A stretch of DNA of 57,140 nucleotides from Bacillota bacterium. Its GTDB lineage: Bacteria > Bacillota > Clostridia > Oscillospirales > Ethanoligenentaceae. Each line of letters begins with the position of its first letter. Positions within the stretch are counted from its first letter, which is position 1. Positions 47,951 to 57,138 of the stretch are shown one piece after another. The notes beneath the pieces were generated by a model. The model made no database searches. It was not told where the DNA came from and saw nothing but the letters and a program-made list of their open reading frames with translations. Made by a program: the position numbers and the translations under genes. The stretch covers positions 1 to 57,140 of the forward strand of contig JAEWAE010000020.1 in assembly GCA_023391835.1 (NCBI GenBank). Reading direction: 5' to 3'.

Positions 47951-49830
47951 AGCTGCACTGGATCAATCAAACCGGAAATACCATCGACGGGGACCTGCAG
48001 GCGATCCGTGAGGTGATGCGGGATCTGCCCGTCACGGAGACGGATGGCGGCGTGCCGGTCCGGCTGACACACTGCGACAAGGGGCTGCAACTGACCCGCA
48101 CTCCCGACGGCTGGGCGCTTGCCTATGCCGACCGCACGGCGCTGATGCGGGCGGTCGGCCTGCTCGGCGGGGGTGAAAAGCTGCCCGACACGGTGGAAGA
48201 GACGCCCGCTTTCACCACGCTGGGGACGATGGTGGACTGTTCCCGCAATTCCGTGCCCACGGTGGACACCGTCAAGCGTCTGTGCCGCATTCTCGCCCGC
48301 ATGGGCTTCAACACGCTGATGCTCTACACCGAGGATACTTACGAGCTGCCCGGGCACCCCTATTTCGGCTACATGCGCGGGCGCTATTCGGCCGAGGAAC
48401 TTCAGGAATGTGATGCCTACGCCGCGGAGCTGGGCATCGAGCTTATCCCCTGCATCCAGACGCTGGCCCATCTCAACGCCGCGCTGCGCTGGCCGGAATT
48501 TTCTCCGCTTGTCGACTGCAACGACATCCTGCTGGCCGACGACGAGCGCACCTATGTGCTCATCGACGAGATGGTGGGTGCCATGGCCTCCCATCTGCGC
48601 AGCCGCCGCATCCACATCGGCATGGATGAGGCGCATATGCTGGGGCTGGGCGAGCATCTGCGCCGCCACGGCTATCAGAGCCCCACCGAAATCATGCTCC
48701 GCCATCTGCGCCGGGTGGTGGAAATCTGCAAGAAGCACGGCTACGAGCCCATCATGTGGAGCGACATGTTTTTCCGTCTGGGCGGCCACGGCTACTACGA
48801 CCGGGATAATCGCATCGGCGACGCAGTCATCCGCACGGTGCCCAAAGAGGTCACGCTCACCTACTGGGATTATTACCAACTGGACGAGTCGGTCTACGAT
48901 TACATGATCGAGCAGCACCAAAGGTTTCCCAATCCGCTGCTTTTCGCGGGCGGCGCGTGGGCCTGGCTGGGGCTGCTGCCCATCCAGCGCTTCAGTCTCG
49001 CTTCTTCCCGCAAGGCGCTGAGCAGCCTGCGCCGGCACGGCGTCACCCAGGCGATTGTCACGGTCTGGGGCGACAACGGCGGCGTCTGCCCGCCCTTTTC
49101 CGTGATGCCGACCGTCCAGCTGTATGCCGAGGCCTGCTGGCGGAGCGATTTGTCGGATGAAAATCTGGCTCCGCGGCTGCACGCCTGTGCGGATATGGAT
49201 TTTGAGGCATTTATGGATCTGGAAACGCCCCAATTCCTGCCCGGGCGCGACCCGGAGGATGTTTCCGCCGTGAACCCGGCCCGGTATCTTTTCTATCAGG
49301 ACGTATTGTGCGGGCTTTTTGACCGGCATGTGCAGCCCGGCACGGCGGAGCATTTCGCCCGGTGCGCCCGGCAACTGACGGCCAACCGGAAAAAGTGCCC
49401 CCGCTGGGGCTATCTTTTTGACACCGCCGCGGCTTTTTGCCGGGTGCTGGAGCTCAAAGCCGACATGGGCGTGCGGCTCAAGGCAGCTTATGACGCAAAA
49501 GACCGACAGACGCTCGACACCATCGCCAACCGGGATATTCCCCGTCTGCTGAAACGGCTGGAAAATTTCCAGCGTCTGCTTTTCACCCAGTGGACGACCG
49601 ATTTCAAGGTCTTCGGCATGGATGTGCAGGATATCCGCATCGGCGGGGTGCGCGCCCGCGTCGAGCGGGCGGCCGCGCGGGTCAACGACTATCTGGCGGG
49701 GCGCATCGACGCCATCGACGAGCTCACGCAGGAACGTCTGTATTACGACGGCCGCGGTGAAGGGGAAGACCGGCCGCTGTTTTTCCGCCAGCAGAGCTGG
49801 CACGACGCCGTCACGCCGGGCGTGCTGTAA
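47947..49830 (+). CDS. Glycoside hydrolase family 20-like beta-N-acetylhexosaminidase, cytoplasmic
   Basis: This 627-residue protein has a GH20-type barrel with the catalytic Asp227-Glu228 pair in HIGMDEAHM, an N-terminal beta domain (about 1-90) and a long helical C-terminal part (about 400-627) that I do not recognise. There is no signal peptide, so it should cleave imported short glycans and release N-acetylhexosamine inside the cell. A TTG start follows AAGGAAGG by 7 nt and overlaps the remnant frame's stop (TTGA). With the kinase and nucleotidyltransferase at 52.8-54.9 kb it fits an N-acetylhexosamine salvage route. Confidence 0.8.
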   Translation: MKLHWINQTGNTIDGDLQAIREVMRDLPVTETDGGVPVRLTHCDKGLQLTRTPDGWALAYADRTALMRAVGLLGGGEKLPDTVEETPAFTTLGTMVDCSRNSVPTVDTVKRLCRILARMGFNTLMLYTEDTYELPGHPYFGYMRGRYSAEELQECDAYAAELGIELIPCIQTLAHLNAALRWPEFSPLVDCNDILLADDERTYVLIDEMVGAMASHLRSRRIHIGMDEAHMLGLGEHLRRHGYQSPTEIMLRHLRRVVEICKKHGYEPIMWSDMFFRLGGHGYYDRDNRIGDAVIRTVPKEVTLTYWDYYQLDESVYDYMIEQHQRFPNPLLFAGGAWAWLGLLPIQRFSLASSRKALSSLRRHGVTQAIVTVWGDNGGVCPPFSVMPTVQLYAEACWRSDLSDENLAPRLHACADMDFEAFMDLETPQFLPGRDPEDVSAVNPARYLFYQDVLCGLFDRHVQPGTAEHFARCARQLTANRKKCPRWGYLFDTAAAFCRVLELKADMGVRLKAAYDAKDRQTLDTIANRDIPRLLKRLENFQRLLFTQWTTDFKVFGMDVQDIRIGGVRARVERAAARVNDYLAGRIDAIDELTQERLYYDGRGEGEDRPLFFRQQSWHDAVTPGVL

Positions 49831-49851
49831 AGCGTGGCTTCGTCGCCGAGC

Positions 49852-49896
49852 AAAAAACCGCCCTTCGCCCGATCGGGGAGCGAAGGGCGGTTTTTT
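49852..49896. terminator. Strong bidirectional terminator
   Basis: AAAAAACCGCCCTTCGC (49852-49868) pairs with GCGAAGGGCGGTTTTTT (49880-49896). It lies between the convergent hexosaminidase and ADP-ribosylglycohydrolase-like genes; the latter's stop codon is in the T run. Confidence 0.92.
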
Positions 49897-51469
49897 ATGC
49901 CTCCGGTGCCGGGCCGACAGGGGCGCCTCCCGCCTCCGGCGACCGCCCGGCGTTTTGAAAAAGTGTCACCGGGATGATCCCCCGGGTAGGCCGCCCGCGG
50001 GAAGCGATCGACAGCATCAGGTCATACCGGCTGTCGGGGAGCGTCTCGGGCGGCTGCAGGGCAAAGACCGCCGTGGCCGTGCCGATCATGCGGTGGCAAA
50101 GGCTCATGGCGCTGCGGGGGCCCGGCAGCACCCGCCACCCATCGGGCAGGTGCCAGCTCAATTCCAGCCACTGTTGCTGGGGGACGCTGTTTTCCACCGT
50201 CAGCGTCAGGCGCATTTCCCGCCCCGGGCGGACAAAAGGCTCGCCGCCGTAATCCAGACGCGCCCGGAAAATCACGAAATCATAATCGAGCACGAAAGGC
50301 CGCTCCCACCGCTCGCGATAATTTTCCTGTTCCCAGTAAGAAATCAGCTCCGGCCGGTAAAAAAGCGCGGCCGGTTCCCGCATGTCGATGGTATAGCCCT
50401 GCGGGCCGAGGATGTCGCACCACCGGCCGAGAAATTGCGGCGCCAGCCGCAGGATGCGCCCGGTCAACTCGGTCACGGTGTCGGGCACCGACAGACCCAC
50501 ACGGCTGCCGTGCTCGGTGCGGTCGATGCACAGCGTGGCGATGCGGTCGCCCACGGGGCCGGCCCACTTGGGGTCGATGCCGCCGGCGCCCAGCAGAATG
50601 CCGAGGGTGGCCCCCAGTGTGCCGGCGGTGCAGTCGGCGTCCTCCCCGCATCCGGCGGCGATGCACAGGCTTTGGCCGAAATCCCCGCCGCCGTAAAGCC
50701 ACGCCATCACGGTCAGCCCGATGTTGGCGGGGGCATCCCACCCCACAGGCCCCACCGGGATATCGGGGTCCATTTCCTCCCGCGGGGTACCGGCGCCGAA
50801 GCTGCTGGGGTATTGCCGCAGGATCTTTTTGCGGGCCGCCCGCCAGTCGAGCCCTTCACGGCGGCACGCCTGCGCCGTGCGCACCGCGCCCGCCACGCCG
50901 CAGTCGGCAGGCAGATACGACAGCCCGATGTGCAGCAGCTCCTCCGGGTCGGCCGATGCAAACGCGGCGATCTGCACCGCGGCGAAAAATATCTCGCCGT
51001 AAAGCCCCTCGCCGCTGTGGTCGACACAGCCGTCCTCGCGGGCAAGCCGCGCCGCGATTTCCGGGTGCCCCGGGGCCAGGCAGGCCCACAGCTCGGAGCG
51101 GATAAAGCAGCCGCAGCTGTCACGGTTAGGGTTTCCCACCTCCCCCGAAAAAGGCGGCACCAGCCCCATGCGCAGATTGTTTTTGCCCGCGCCGTATTCC
51201 GACCAGTTGGGCACCACGAACGACAGCCAGTATTCCGCCAGGATGGCCGCATTGAGCTGCCGGCCGTACCGTTCGGCCGCGTTGAGCCACACCAGCTGCA
51301 GATCCAGGTCGTCGTTGGGCACCGGCCCGCGGGAAAGATCCTGCGTGTAAAACGTCACGTCAAACACGCCTCGTTTACCCTCAAACGGGGCCCCCAGTGT
51401 GCCTCCGATGCATTTGCCCAGCCAGCAGCCGGCCACCTTGTCGCGGTATTGTGCCAGTGAAAGACGCAT
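49895..51469 (-). CDS. ADP-ribosylglycohydrolase-family protein with C-terminal beta-sandwich domain
   Basis: This 524-residue protein has an ARH/DraG helical domain (about 1-400). Candidate Mg ligands are Asp53/Asp54/Asp56 (PNDDLDLQ) and Asp277/Asp279 (GEDADCTAGTLGATLG), matching the family's two acidic clusters. After it, residues about 405-500 (FVRPGREMRLTLTVEN..., LSWHLPDGWRVLPG) look like a NEW3/alpha-galactosidase-associated beta domain. The family removes ADP-ribose from proteins, but many gut members are next to sugar genes and their substrates are unknown. GGGGGG is about 7 nt before the ATG at 51469. It follows the AraC gene by 70 bp in the same direction. Confidence 0.75.
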   Translation of the reverse strand: MRLSLAQYRDKVAGCWLGKCIGGTLGAPFEGKRGVFDVTFYTQDLSRGPVPNDDLDLQLVWLNAAERYGRQLNAAILAEYWLSFVVPNWSEYGAGKNNLRMGLVPPFSGEVGNPNRDSCGCFIRSELWACLAPGHPEIAARLAREDGCVDHSGEGLYGEIFFAAVQIAAFASADPEELLHIGLSYLPADCGVAGAVRTAQACRREGLDWRAARKKILRQYPSSFGAGTPREEMDPDIPVGPVGWDAPANIGLTVMAWLYGGGDFGQSLCIAAGCGEDADCTAGTLGATLGILLGAGGIDPKWAGPVGDRIATLCIDRTEHGSRVGLSVPDTVTELTGRILRLAPQFLGRWCDILGPQGYTIDMREPAALFYRPELISYWEQENYRERWERPFVLDYDFVIFRARLDYGGEPFVRPGREMRLTLTVENSVPQQQWLELSWHLPDGWRVLPGPRSAMSLCHRMIGTATAVFALQPPETLPDSRYDLMLSIASRGRPTRGIIPVTLFQNAGRSPEAGGAPVGPAPEA

Positions 51470-51539
51470 AAAAAAGCCCCCCGTCTTAATTTTCCCCCTC
51501 AGTATAGCGGGAAAAAGCCGGGGGTACCATGGACGCTTT

Positions 51540-52421
51540 TCAGAGGTTTGTGGGCTTTTTTCGGAAACTGCAGCGCAGCTGCCCCGGCGTAGCGCCGGTG
51601 TATTCCCGGAAGGCCTGATAAAAACGTTTCCGATCCCGGCACCCGACCCGCAGGGCGATCTCTTCCACACTCTCGTCGGTGGTCTTTAGCAGCCGCACGG
51701 CTTCCTGCATCCGTTTTTCGTGGATATACTCCGTCAGCGTACGGCCGCAGGCCTCACGGGACACGGTGCTGAAATACGACGGGGTATAAAAGCTTTTCCG
51801 GGCAAGCTCGGTGAGCGTGAGAGGCTCGGCGTAATTTGCCTCGATATACCGCAGAATTTCCGGCGGCAGCCGGGGGATATGGCGCAGAAAACCCGGCTCT
51901 TCCACCGCCTGCATGCGGCGGAAAATGCGGGTCAGAAGCACCTCCATATAGCCCTTGAGGGCCGCCCGGTAGCCCGTCTGGCGCAGGGCCGATTCCCGCG
52001 CCATCGCCGTGAGCAGCGCCTCCGTGTCGTGCGTTTCCCCGCCGGCAAAGGAAATATGGGGCACAGTGTGATCGAGTGCGCCCGCGAATTCCTCAAAAAG
52101 CGAGAGATTGAGGAAATCCGCGGCGTTTTCGGCGTGGAGCAGCTCGTCGCCGAGGAACTGCGGCTGCAGCAGCACATTGACCAGCCGCATCTCCGGCCGG
52201 GTCGAAAACGCATGGGACTGCCCGATGCCGATGAAGAAAAGATCCCCCCGGCTCATGGGCGCCCGCAGGCCCACCATGGTGTGCACGCCCGAGCCGGAAA
52301 TCACATACGCCATTTCCATAAAATCGTGGGTGTGCTCCGCCTCGGTGCCCTGGGACGTGTAACCGTATATACGGATTTTCTCATCCGGCTGGATGGACTC
52401 GGCCGCCCGATAGGTCTGCAT
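51540..52421 (-). CDS. AraC-family transcriptional regulator (1)
   Basis: This 293-residue regulator has an N-terminal cupin-type sensing domain (EHTHDFMEMAYVISGSG, residues about 28-45) and a C-terminal double helix-turn-helix (about 195-290: TLTELARKSFYTPSYFSTVSR, VEEIALRVGCRDRKRFYQAFREYTG). AraC members of this layout usually activate sugar genes on ligand binding. ATG 52421 follows GGGAGG by 7 nt. Position suggests it controls the ARH-family gene directly downstream. Confidence 0.88.
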   Translation of the reverse strand: MQTYRAAESIQPDEKIRIYGYTSQGTEAEHTHDFMEMAYVISGSGVHTMVGLRAPMSRGDLFFIGIGQSHAFSTRPEMRLVNVLLQPQFLGDELLHAENAADFLNLSLFEEFAGALDHTVPHISFAGGETHDTEALLTAMARESALRQTGYRAALKGYMEVLLTRIFRRMQAVEEPGFLRHIPRLPPEILRYIEANYAEPLTLTELARKSFYTPSYFSTVSREACGRTLTEYIHEKRMQEAVRLLKTTDESVEEIALRVGCRDRKRFYQAFREYTGATPGQLRCSFRKKPTNL

Positions 52422-52759
52422 GCCGCCGCCTCCCACAGGCCGTCATTTGCCGTACGGTTCAGATTCCAGCCCGGCTTGGTTTTTGGCAGGATAATCCGCC
52501 GCACGTTGGCGACGCTGCCGGTAAAGGGCCTCGCCTTGATCTGGCCGCCGGCATGGTTCCGGTACGAAAACCGCGGCTTTCGTCGAGGCCGCCGCTTTTG
52601 TTATAGAGTATACAGCCCCGCTTTCCGCCTGTCAATTTATGCCGCCGTCGGGTATAAATGGCTGCATATGCCGAAAAGGACCGCCGCCAACCGCATACGG
52701 ATGCGATTTGCGGCAGCCCCTCTGTTGTAAAGCCGTTCGGGAGGGTCAAACGCACGATT
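52422..52759. other. Intergenic region with leader of the AraC gene
   Basis: This 338-bp gap holds the promoter at 52607-52635 and a leader of about 180 nt. Read on the minus strand it contains an open stretch with protein-like composition (for example PKTKPGWNLNRTANDG) but with no start or ribosome site, and I cannot tie it to a family. It may be a decayed coding piece. Between 52636 and 52759 nothing is recognised apart from AT-rich spots. Confidence 0.35.
52607..52635 (-). promoter_or_regulatory. Consensus promoter of AraC gene (1)
   Basis: On the minus strand TTGACA (52630-52635), 17 bp, TATACT (52607-52612), one of the closest matches to consensus in the window. Confidence 0.75.
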
Positions 52760-53896
52760 TTACACCGGCAACTGATTTTTTTTCGCGATATCGTAAATGA
52801 TGTGCCGCATCTCATCCTGGCCGGCTTCCATATCGCGCACCAGCTTGAACTGGTTGCGTGCCCGGTCGAGGTTGTGACGTTCCCGCTGGATTTTGAAATA
52901 CACGTCGCCGTCGAGATAATCGGCCAGAAACCGCATGCCGCATTCAAAGGTCATCAAAACGGCGGCAAACGGCATCTGCCGCAGTTCCGCGACCGTGAGG
53001 GATGCGCCCGCGGCGTCGATAAAGCCCTCGGCAAAGCAGCGGAAAAGCTCCTTGTCGAACCGGACCTTCGACAGGTCGGGCTCATCCTCTTCCGCCGTGG
53101 TGGCGCCGGAGCGGATGGCGTCGCCGAAATCGTAAAGGGCCGTCCCCGGCATGACGGTGTCGAGGTCGATGACGCAGATGCCCTCGCCGGTGCGGTCGTC
53201 GATCATCACGTTGTTGAATTTGGTGTCGTTGTGGGTCACCTTGCAGGGGATCTCCCCACGTTCGAGCATCCGCACCAGACGGCCGCACTCGCCGGCGCGC
53301 CGCCGCACAAAGTCGATTTCCTCGCCCACCTCGCCGGCCCGGCCGGCCGTGTCTTTCCGAACGGACTGGTTAAAATTCCACAGCCGTACCTGCGTGTTGT
53401 GGAAATCCGGTATGACTTCATAGAGGCTGGAGGCGTCGAAGTCGCTGAGGTAATTCTGGAACTTGCCGAAGGCAAATCCGGAGGAATAAAAGTGGCGGCT
53501 GTTTTCGACGATCTGATAGGTCCTGGCGCCCTCGATGAACACATAGGCACGCCAGTACTCGCCGGATTCCGTGCGGTAAAAGGCGCACCCGTCGGCCGTG
53601 GGCACGAGGATGAGCGTTTCCCGCTCCGGCGAGCCGCCCCGCGCCAGTATTTTGCGGTGGATATGGCCCGTGACCAGCTCGATGTTGCGCATGAGCTTCT
53701 CGGGCTCGTGAAAAATATAGGTGTTGATGCGCTGCAGGATATAGCGGCGGGCCGTATGGTCCGGCTGCTCGAAAGAGACCGCATAGGTGTCGTTGATGTG
53801 CCCGCAGCCATAGGGCCGCGCCCCCGTAAACCGGCCCGGCATGGCGAAATGCCCGACGATCTGCGCAAAATCCACCGTTTCATCCGTGTCACTCAT
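52760..53896 (-). CDS. nahK: N-acetylhexosamine 1-kinase-like phosphotransferase (NahK/LnpB family)
   Basis: This 378-residue protein has an aminoglycoside-phosphotransferase fold. Landmarks match Bifidobacterium NahK: YGCGHINDTY (30-39), YILQRINTYIF, a catalytic Asp224 in THNDTKFNNV, the metal-binding IDLDT (243-247), GDAIRSGATTAEEDEPDL and a conserved end with FECGMRFLADYLDGDVYF. NahK phosphorylates GlcNAc or GalNAc at C1 using ATP. GGAGGAGAG lies upstream of the ATG (8-12 nt). The downstream-reading neighbour, 32 bp upstream in transcription, is a nucleotidyltransferase that would use the 1-phosphate. Confidence 0.85.
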   Translation of the reverse strand: MSDTDETVDFAQIVGHFAMPGRFTGARPYGCGHINDTYAVSFEQPDHTARRYILQRINTYIFHEPEKLMRNIELVTGHIHRKILARGGSPERETLILVPTADGCAFYRTESGEYWRAYVFIEGARTYQIVENSRHFYSSGFAFGKFQNYLSDFDASSLYEVIPDFHNTQVRLWNFNQSVRKDTAGRAGEVGEEIDFVRRRAGECGRLVRMLERGEIPCKVTHNDTKFNNVMIDDRTGEGICVIDLDTVMPGTALYDFGDAIRSGATTAEEDEPDLSKVRFDKELFRCFAEGFIDAAGASLTVAELRQMPFAAVLMTFECGMRFLADYLDGDVYFKIQRERHNLDRARNQFKLVRDMEAGQDEMRHIIYDIAKKNQLPV

Positions 53897-53928
53897 GGAA
53901 TATTCTCTCCTCCCGGCAGGGCGCGGCG

Positions 53929-54858
53929 TCAGCCGTTGGGCCCCCAAAGTTTCTGCGGATACACGCCCGTGTCGATCAGGTGGCGGATGGCCTCCACCAC
54001 CCGCGGCTTATCCGCGCGGTAGGTGACGCCGTACCATTTTTCGCCGGAGGGCAGCACCTGCACCGTGGCGTCCCCCCGGTCGATGGCCTCGCTCACGACG
54101 CTGGGCAGAAAATACTCCGCTTTTTCGATGCAGTCCCGGCTCTGCGTGAGGAATCGGCCGAACCCCGCTTCCATGGCATCGAATATGCCGGTGTCGAGCC
54201 CCCACAGATTCATCGACACGATGCTGCCGTGGGGGAGGGCGACCCAGTTTTCCCCGTCGAGGGTATACTCGGCGCCGCCGCCGGCTTTGCGGATCTTGGT
54301 GCGTTCCTGCACGCGGGTCAGGGTGCCGTCCGGTGCCACGTCGCATACGCCGCGGGCGACGGTGCCGTGCTCGGTCAGGGTGTTTTCCAGCACGAAACCG
54401 ACCATGGCGTAACGGCGGGGCCGGGGCTGCTTTTCGGGCAGAGCGGAAAGAAACCGGCTGATTTTTTCAAACGAGGCTGGGCCGTAAAAATCATCCGCAT
54501 TGATGACCGCGAAAGGCGTTTTGACCACATCCCGGCAGCAGAGCACGGCGTGGGCCGTCCCCCAGGGCTTTAGGCGCCCCGCCGGCACCGCAAATCCGGC
54601 CGGCAGGCAGGCATCCAGTTCCTGATAGGCGTAGGCCGTTTCCACATACCGGCCGATGCGGTCGCCGATGACCTTGCGGAACGGGGCCTCGATATCCTTT
54701 TTTATGATAAAAACGACTTTACCGAAACCGGATTTTATGGCATCATATAAGGAGTAATCAATGATGATTTCCCCGTTCGGCCCCACGGGGTCGATCTGCT
54801 TAAGGCCGCCGTAACGGCTGCCCATGCCGGCTGCCATGACGACGAGTGTGGGTTTCAT
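53929..54858 (-). CDS. Sugar-1-phosphate nucleotidyltransferase-like protein
   Basis: This 309-residue protein starts with the nucleotidyltransferase motif MAAGMGSRYGGLKQ (8-21) and has INADDFYG (about 118-125), typical of NTP-binding and metal-binding sites in sugar-1-P nucleotidyltransferases. It forms a two-gene operon with the NahK-like kinase, so conversion of N-acetylhexosamine 1-phosphate to a UDP-sugar is the best guess; the exact sugar and nucleotide are not shown by the sequence. AGGAGG is 10 nt before the ATG. It is divergent from the second AraC gene. Confidence 0.8.
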   Translation of the reverse strand: MKPTLVVMAAGMGSRYGGLKQIDPVGPNGEIIIDYSLYDAIKSGFGKVVFIIKKDIEAPFRKVIGDRIGRYVETAYAYQELDACLPAGFAVPAGRLKPWGTAHAVLCCRDVVKTPFAVINADDFYGPASFEKISRFLSALPEKQPRPRRYAMVGFVLENTLTEHGTVARGVCDVAPDGTLTRVQERTKIRKAGGGAEYTLDGENWVALPHGSIVSMNLWGLDTGIFDAMEAGFGRFLTQSRDCIEKAEYFLPSVVSEAIDRGDATVQVLPSGEKWYGVTYRADKPRVVEAIRHLIDTGVYPQKLWGPNG

Positions 54859-54918
54859 GATACATGCCGCCTCCTGATTTTTGAAATAAGCCCTCTGAAT
54901 GCTGCGGGAGCGATCGAA

Positions 54919-55803
54919 TTGGAATACATCCGGACTGTGCTGAAAAGCGACTTTGCCATCGAGTCGATTGTGAGTCTACACTATTTTGAATTCGCCCGGG
55001 ATTATATCTTCGAGGGCGAAAGCCACGACTTCTGGGAATTTGTCTATGCCGACACGGGCGAGGTGGAGGTCATGGCGGACACCGACGGCTACCGGCTCAA
55101 ACAGGGGGACGTCATTTTCCACCGCCCCAACGAGTTCCACAACCTGTGGGCCAACGGCCGTATCGCGCCGAATCTGATCGTCATCTCCTTCTGCTGCCAT
55201 TCGCCCGCCATGGCCTTTTTTGAAAAAAAAATATTTCATGTGGCGGATGCCGAAAGGCAGCTGCTGACCCGCATTGTGCAGGAAGCGAAGCAGACCTTTG
55301 CGTCGCCGCTGAACGTTTCTTCCCTGCGCAAGCTCGAGCCGCGGGAAAAAGCTCCCCTGGGCGGCGAGCAGCTTATCCGCATGATGCTGGAAGCGTTCCT
55401 CATCCTGCTGATGCGGCGCAACACCCAGGTCAAAAGCGTCGCCCGCCTGTCGTCGGCCGTACGGGAACGGTCGGACGGAAACATCGCCCGGAAGGTGGCA
55501 CGGTATCTTTCCGCCCGCGTCTGCGGCAGTCTCACTTTTGAGGAGGTCTGCGATGCCCTGCACATGAGCCGGACCAATCTCAAGACCATTTTCAAATCCG
55601 CCACCGGCCAGTCGGTGATGGAATATTACCGGGGACTCAAGATTGAGGAGGCCAAGCGGCTGATCCGGGAAACGGACCTCAATTTCACCCAGATTGCCGA
55701 TAAGCTGGGCTACTCGTCGATCCACTATTTTTCCCGGCAATTCAAAAACGTGACCGGCACGACCCCTTCGCAATACAGCTGCTCCGCCAAGCTGTTCCTC
55801 TGA
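54919..55803 (+). CDS. AraC-family transcriptional regulator (2)
   Basis: This 294-residue regulator has an N-terminal cupin-like domain (SHDFWEFVYADTGEVEV, GDVIFHRPNEFHNL) and a C-terminal double helix-turn-helix (about 200-290: TFEEVCDALHMSRTNLKTIFK, FTQIADKLGYSSIHYFSRQFKNVTG). The TTG start has GGGAG 8 nt upstream. It is divergent from the nucleotidyltransferase-kinase pair with 60 bp between, the classic layout for an activator controlling the opposite operon. The M20 gene downstream may be a second target. Confidence 0.88.
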   Translation: MEYIRTVLKSDFAIESIVSLHYFEFARDYIFEGESHDFWEFVYADTGEVEVMADTDGYRLKQGDVIFHRPNEFHNLWANGRIAPNLIVISFCCHSPAMAFFEKKIFHVADAERQLLTRIVQEAKQTFASPLNVSSLRKLEPREKAPLGGEQLIRMMLEAFLILLMRRNTQVKSVARLSSAVRERSDGNIARKVARYLSARVCGSLTFEEVCDALHMSRTNLKTIFKSATGQSVMEYYRGLKIEEAKRLIRETDLNFTQIADKLGYSSIHYFSRQFKNVTGTTPSQYSCSAKLFL

Positions 55804-55938
55804 CCCGGTCCGCTGTCATTATACCGCAGGGGGCCGGCAAATGCTTTGCCTTCCCAGCCGCATATTTTGTCAAATCGGCCGGTCCCCTGTCGGCGTCATT
55901 TCGGGCCGCCGTTATTTCAAATTCAGGAGGGTGTTCGG

Positions 55939-57138
55939 ATGAATCAGACGTTTCTTTCCCAGTTTCCGCCTGCGCTGTCGCAGAAAATGGTCGAAATCCG
56001 GCGTCAGCTTCATCGTCGGCCGGAGCTGGCGCTCCACGAAACCGCGACGGCGGAGTACATCGAGACCCGGCTGCAGGAGCTGGGCATACCCTGCGCCCGC
56101 TGCGCCGGCACCGGCGTGGTGGGGCTGATCGACGGGGGCGGCGACACGACGATCGGCATCCGGGCCGACATCGACGCGCTGCCCGTCAGTGAGCAAAACG
56201 ACATTTCCTACCGTTCGGAGCACCCGGGCGTCATGCACGCCTGCGGGCACGACGGGCACGTCGCCATGGCCCTGGGTGCGGCGGAGCTGCTTGGCCGGAT
56301 GAAGCGGGAGGGGCGGCTGCCGGGCCGGGTCAAGCTGCTTTTTCAGCCCGCCGAGGAACAATTCGGCGGCGCCCAGCGGATGATCGACGCGGGGGCGCTG
56401 CATCATCCGGACGTGCAGGCCGTCGTCGCGCTGCACATCTGGCCCGCGTTGGAAAAAGGCCGCGTCTTTTGCCGGGAGGGCTGCGTGATGGCCTCCAACG
56501 ACCGGGTCAGGATTACCATCCGCGGCAGCGGCGGCCACGGGGCCATGCCCCAGCTTTGCCGCGACGCGCTGACGGCGGGCTGCCAGGTCATCGGCGGGGT
56601 CCAGACCTTCCTGACGCGGGAGCTGGACCCTCAGGAGCCTCAGGTCGTGACGTTCGGCACCTTCCATTCCGGCACCACCTACAACATCGTGTCCGACCGG
56701 ACGGTCATCGAGGGCACCGTGCGCACGGTCAGCGAGACCACCCGCACCAAGATTGAAAACCGGATGGGCGAAATTGCAAAGGGCATCTGTGCGGCTATGC
56801 ATGTGGAATGCGATTTTGAATATATCCGCCAGTTCCCGCCCACCTTCAATCACCCGGCGCTGACCCTCCTGTGCCGGCAGGCAACTGCGGACGCGCTGGG
56901 GGAATCCCGCACCGGGAGCTTCGACAGACCCTTTATGACGGCGGAGGATTTCGCCTGTTTCGGCAATTGCGTCCCCGCATTTTTGGGCTTCCTCGGCGCA
57001 AGGGAGCCGGAGCGCGACTATCCGCTGCACCACGCCCGGTTTAATTTTGACGAAAATCTTCTGACCGTGGGCGCCGCCTTCGAGGCGGCCGCCGCGCTGC
57101 GCTTTTTGCAGAGCGGCGGACTGCCGGCCGTGGAGTGA
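55939..57138 (+). CDS. M20-family amidohydrolase (IAA-Leu-resistant / hippurate hydrolase-like)
   Basis: This 399-residue metal-dependent hydrolase of peptidase family M20D has RADIDALPV (75-83), the metal ligands Cys102 and His104 in HACGHDGH, and PAEE (138-141), and a dimerisation domain (about 185-295). The family removes acyl groups from amino acids or amino sugars; N-acyl amino acid hydrolysis is the common activity, and N-acetylated substrates would fit the neighbouring genes, but this is inference. GGAGG is 8 nt before the ATG. The stop lies 2 bp before the window end. Confidence 0.88.
   Translation: MNQTFLSQFPPALSQKMVEIRRQLHRRPELALHETATAEYIETRLQELGIPCARCAGTGVVGLIDGGGDTTIGIRADIDALPVSEQNDISYRSEHPGVMHACGHDGHVAMALGAAELLGRMKREGRLPGRVKLLFQPAEEQFGGAQRMIDAGALHHPDVQAVVALHIWPALEKGRVFCREGCVMASNDRVRITIRGSGGHGAMPQLCRDALTAGCQVIGGVQTFLTRELDPQEPQVVTFGTFHSGTTYNIVSDRTVIEGTVRTVSETTRTKIENRMGEIAKGICAAMHVECDFEYIRQFPPTFNHPALTLLCRQATADALGESRTGSFDRPFMTAEDFACFGNCVPAFLGFLGAREPERDYPLHHARFNFDENLLTVGAAFEAAAALRFLQSGGLPAVE

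Noticed and set aside
55804..55938. Terminator at the GGCAAA/TTTGCC hairpin (55836-55850) after the second AraC gene
   Set aside because: The stem is only 6 bp and is followed by TTCCCAGCC, not a T run, so it is probably not a terminator.
1..57138. tRNA, rRNA, CRISPR repeats, insertion sequences or prophage genes
   Set aside because: A read-through found no cloverleaf with CCA-end context, no direct-repeat arrays and no transposase, integrase or phage structural proteins.
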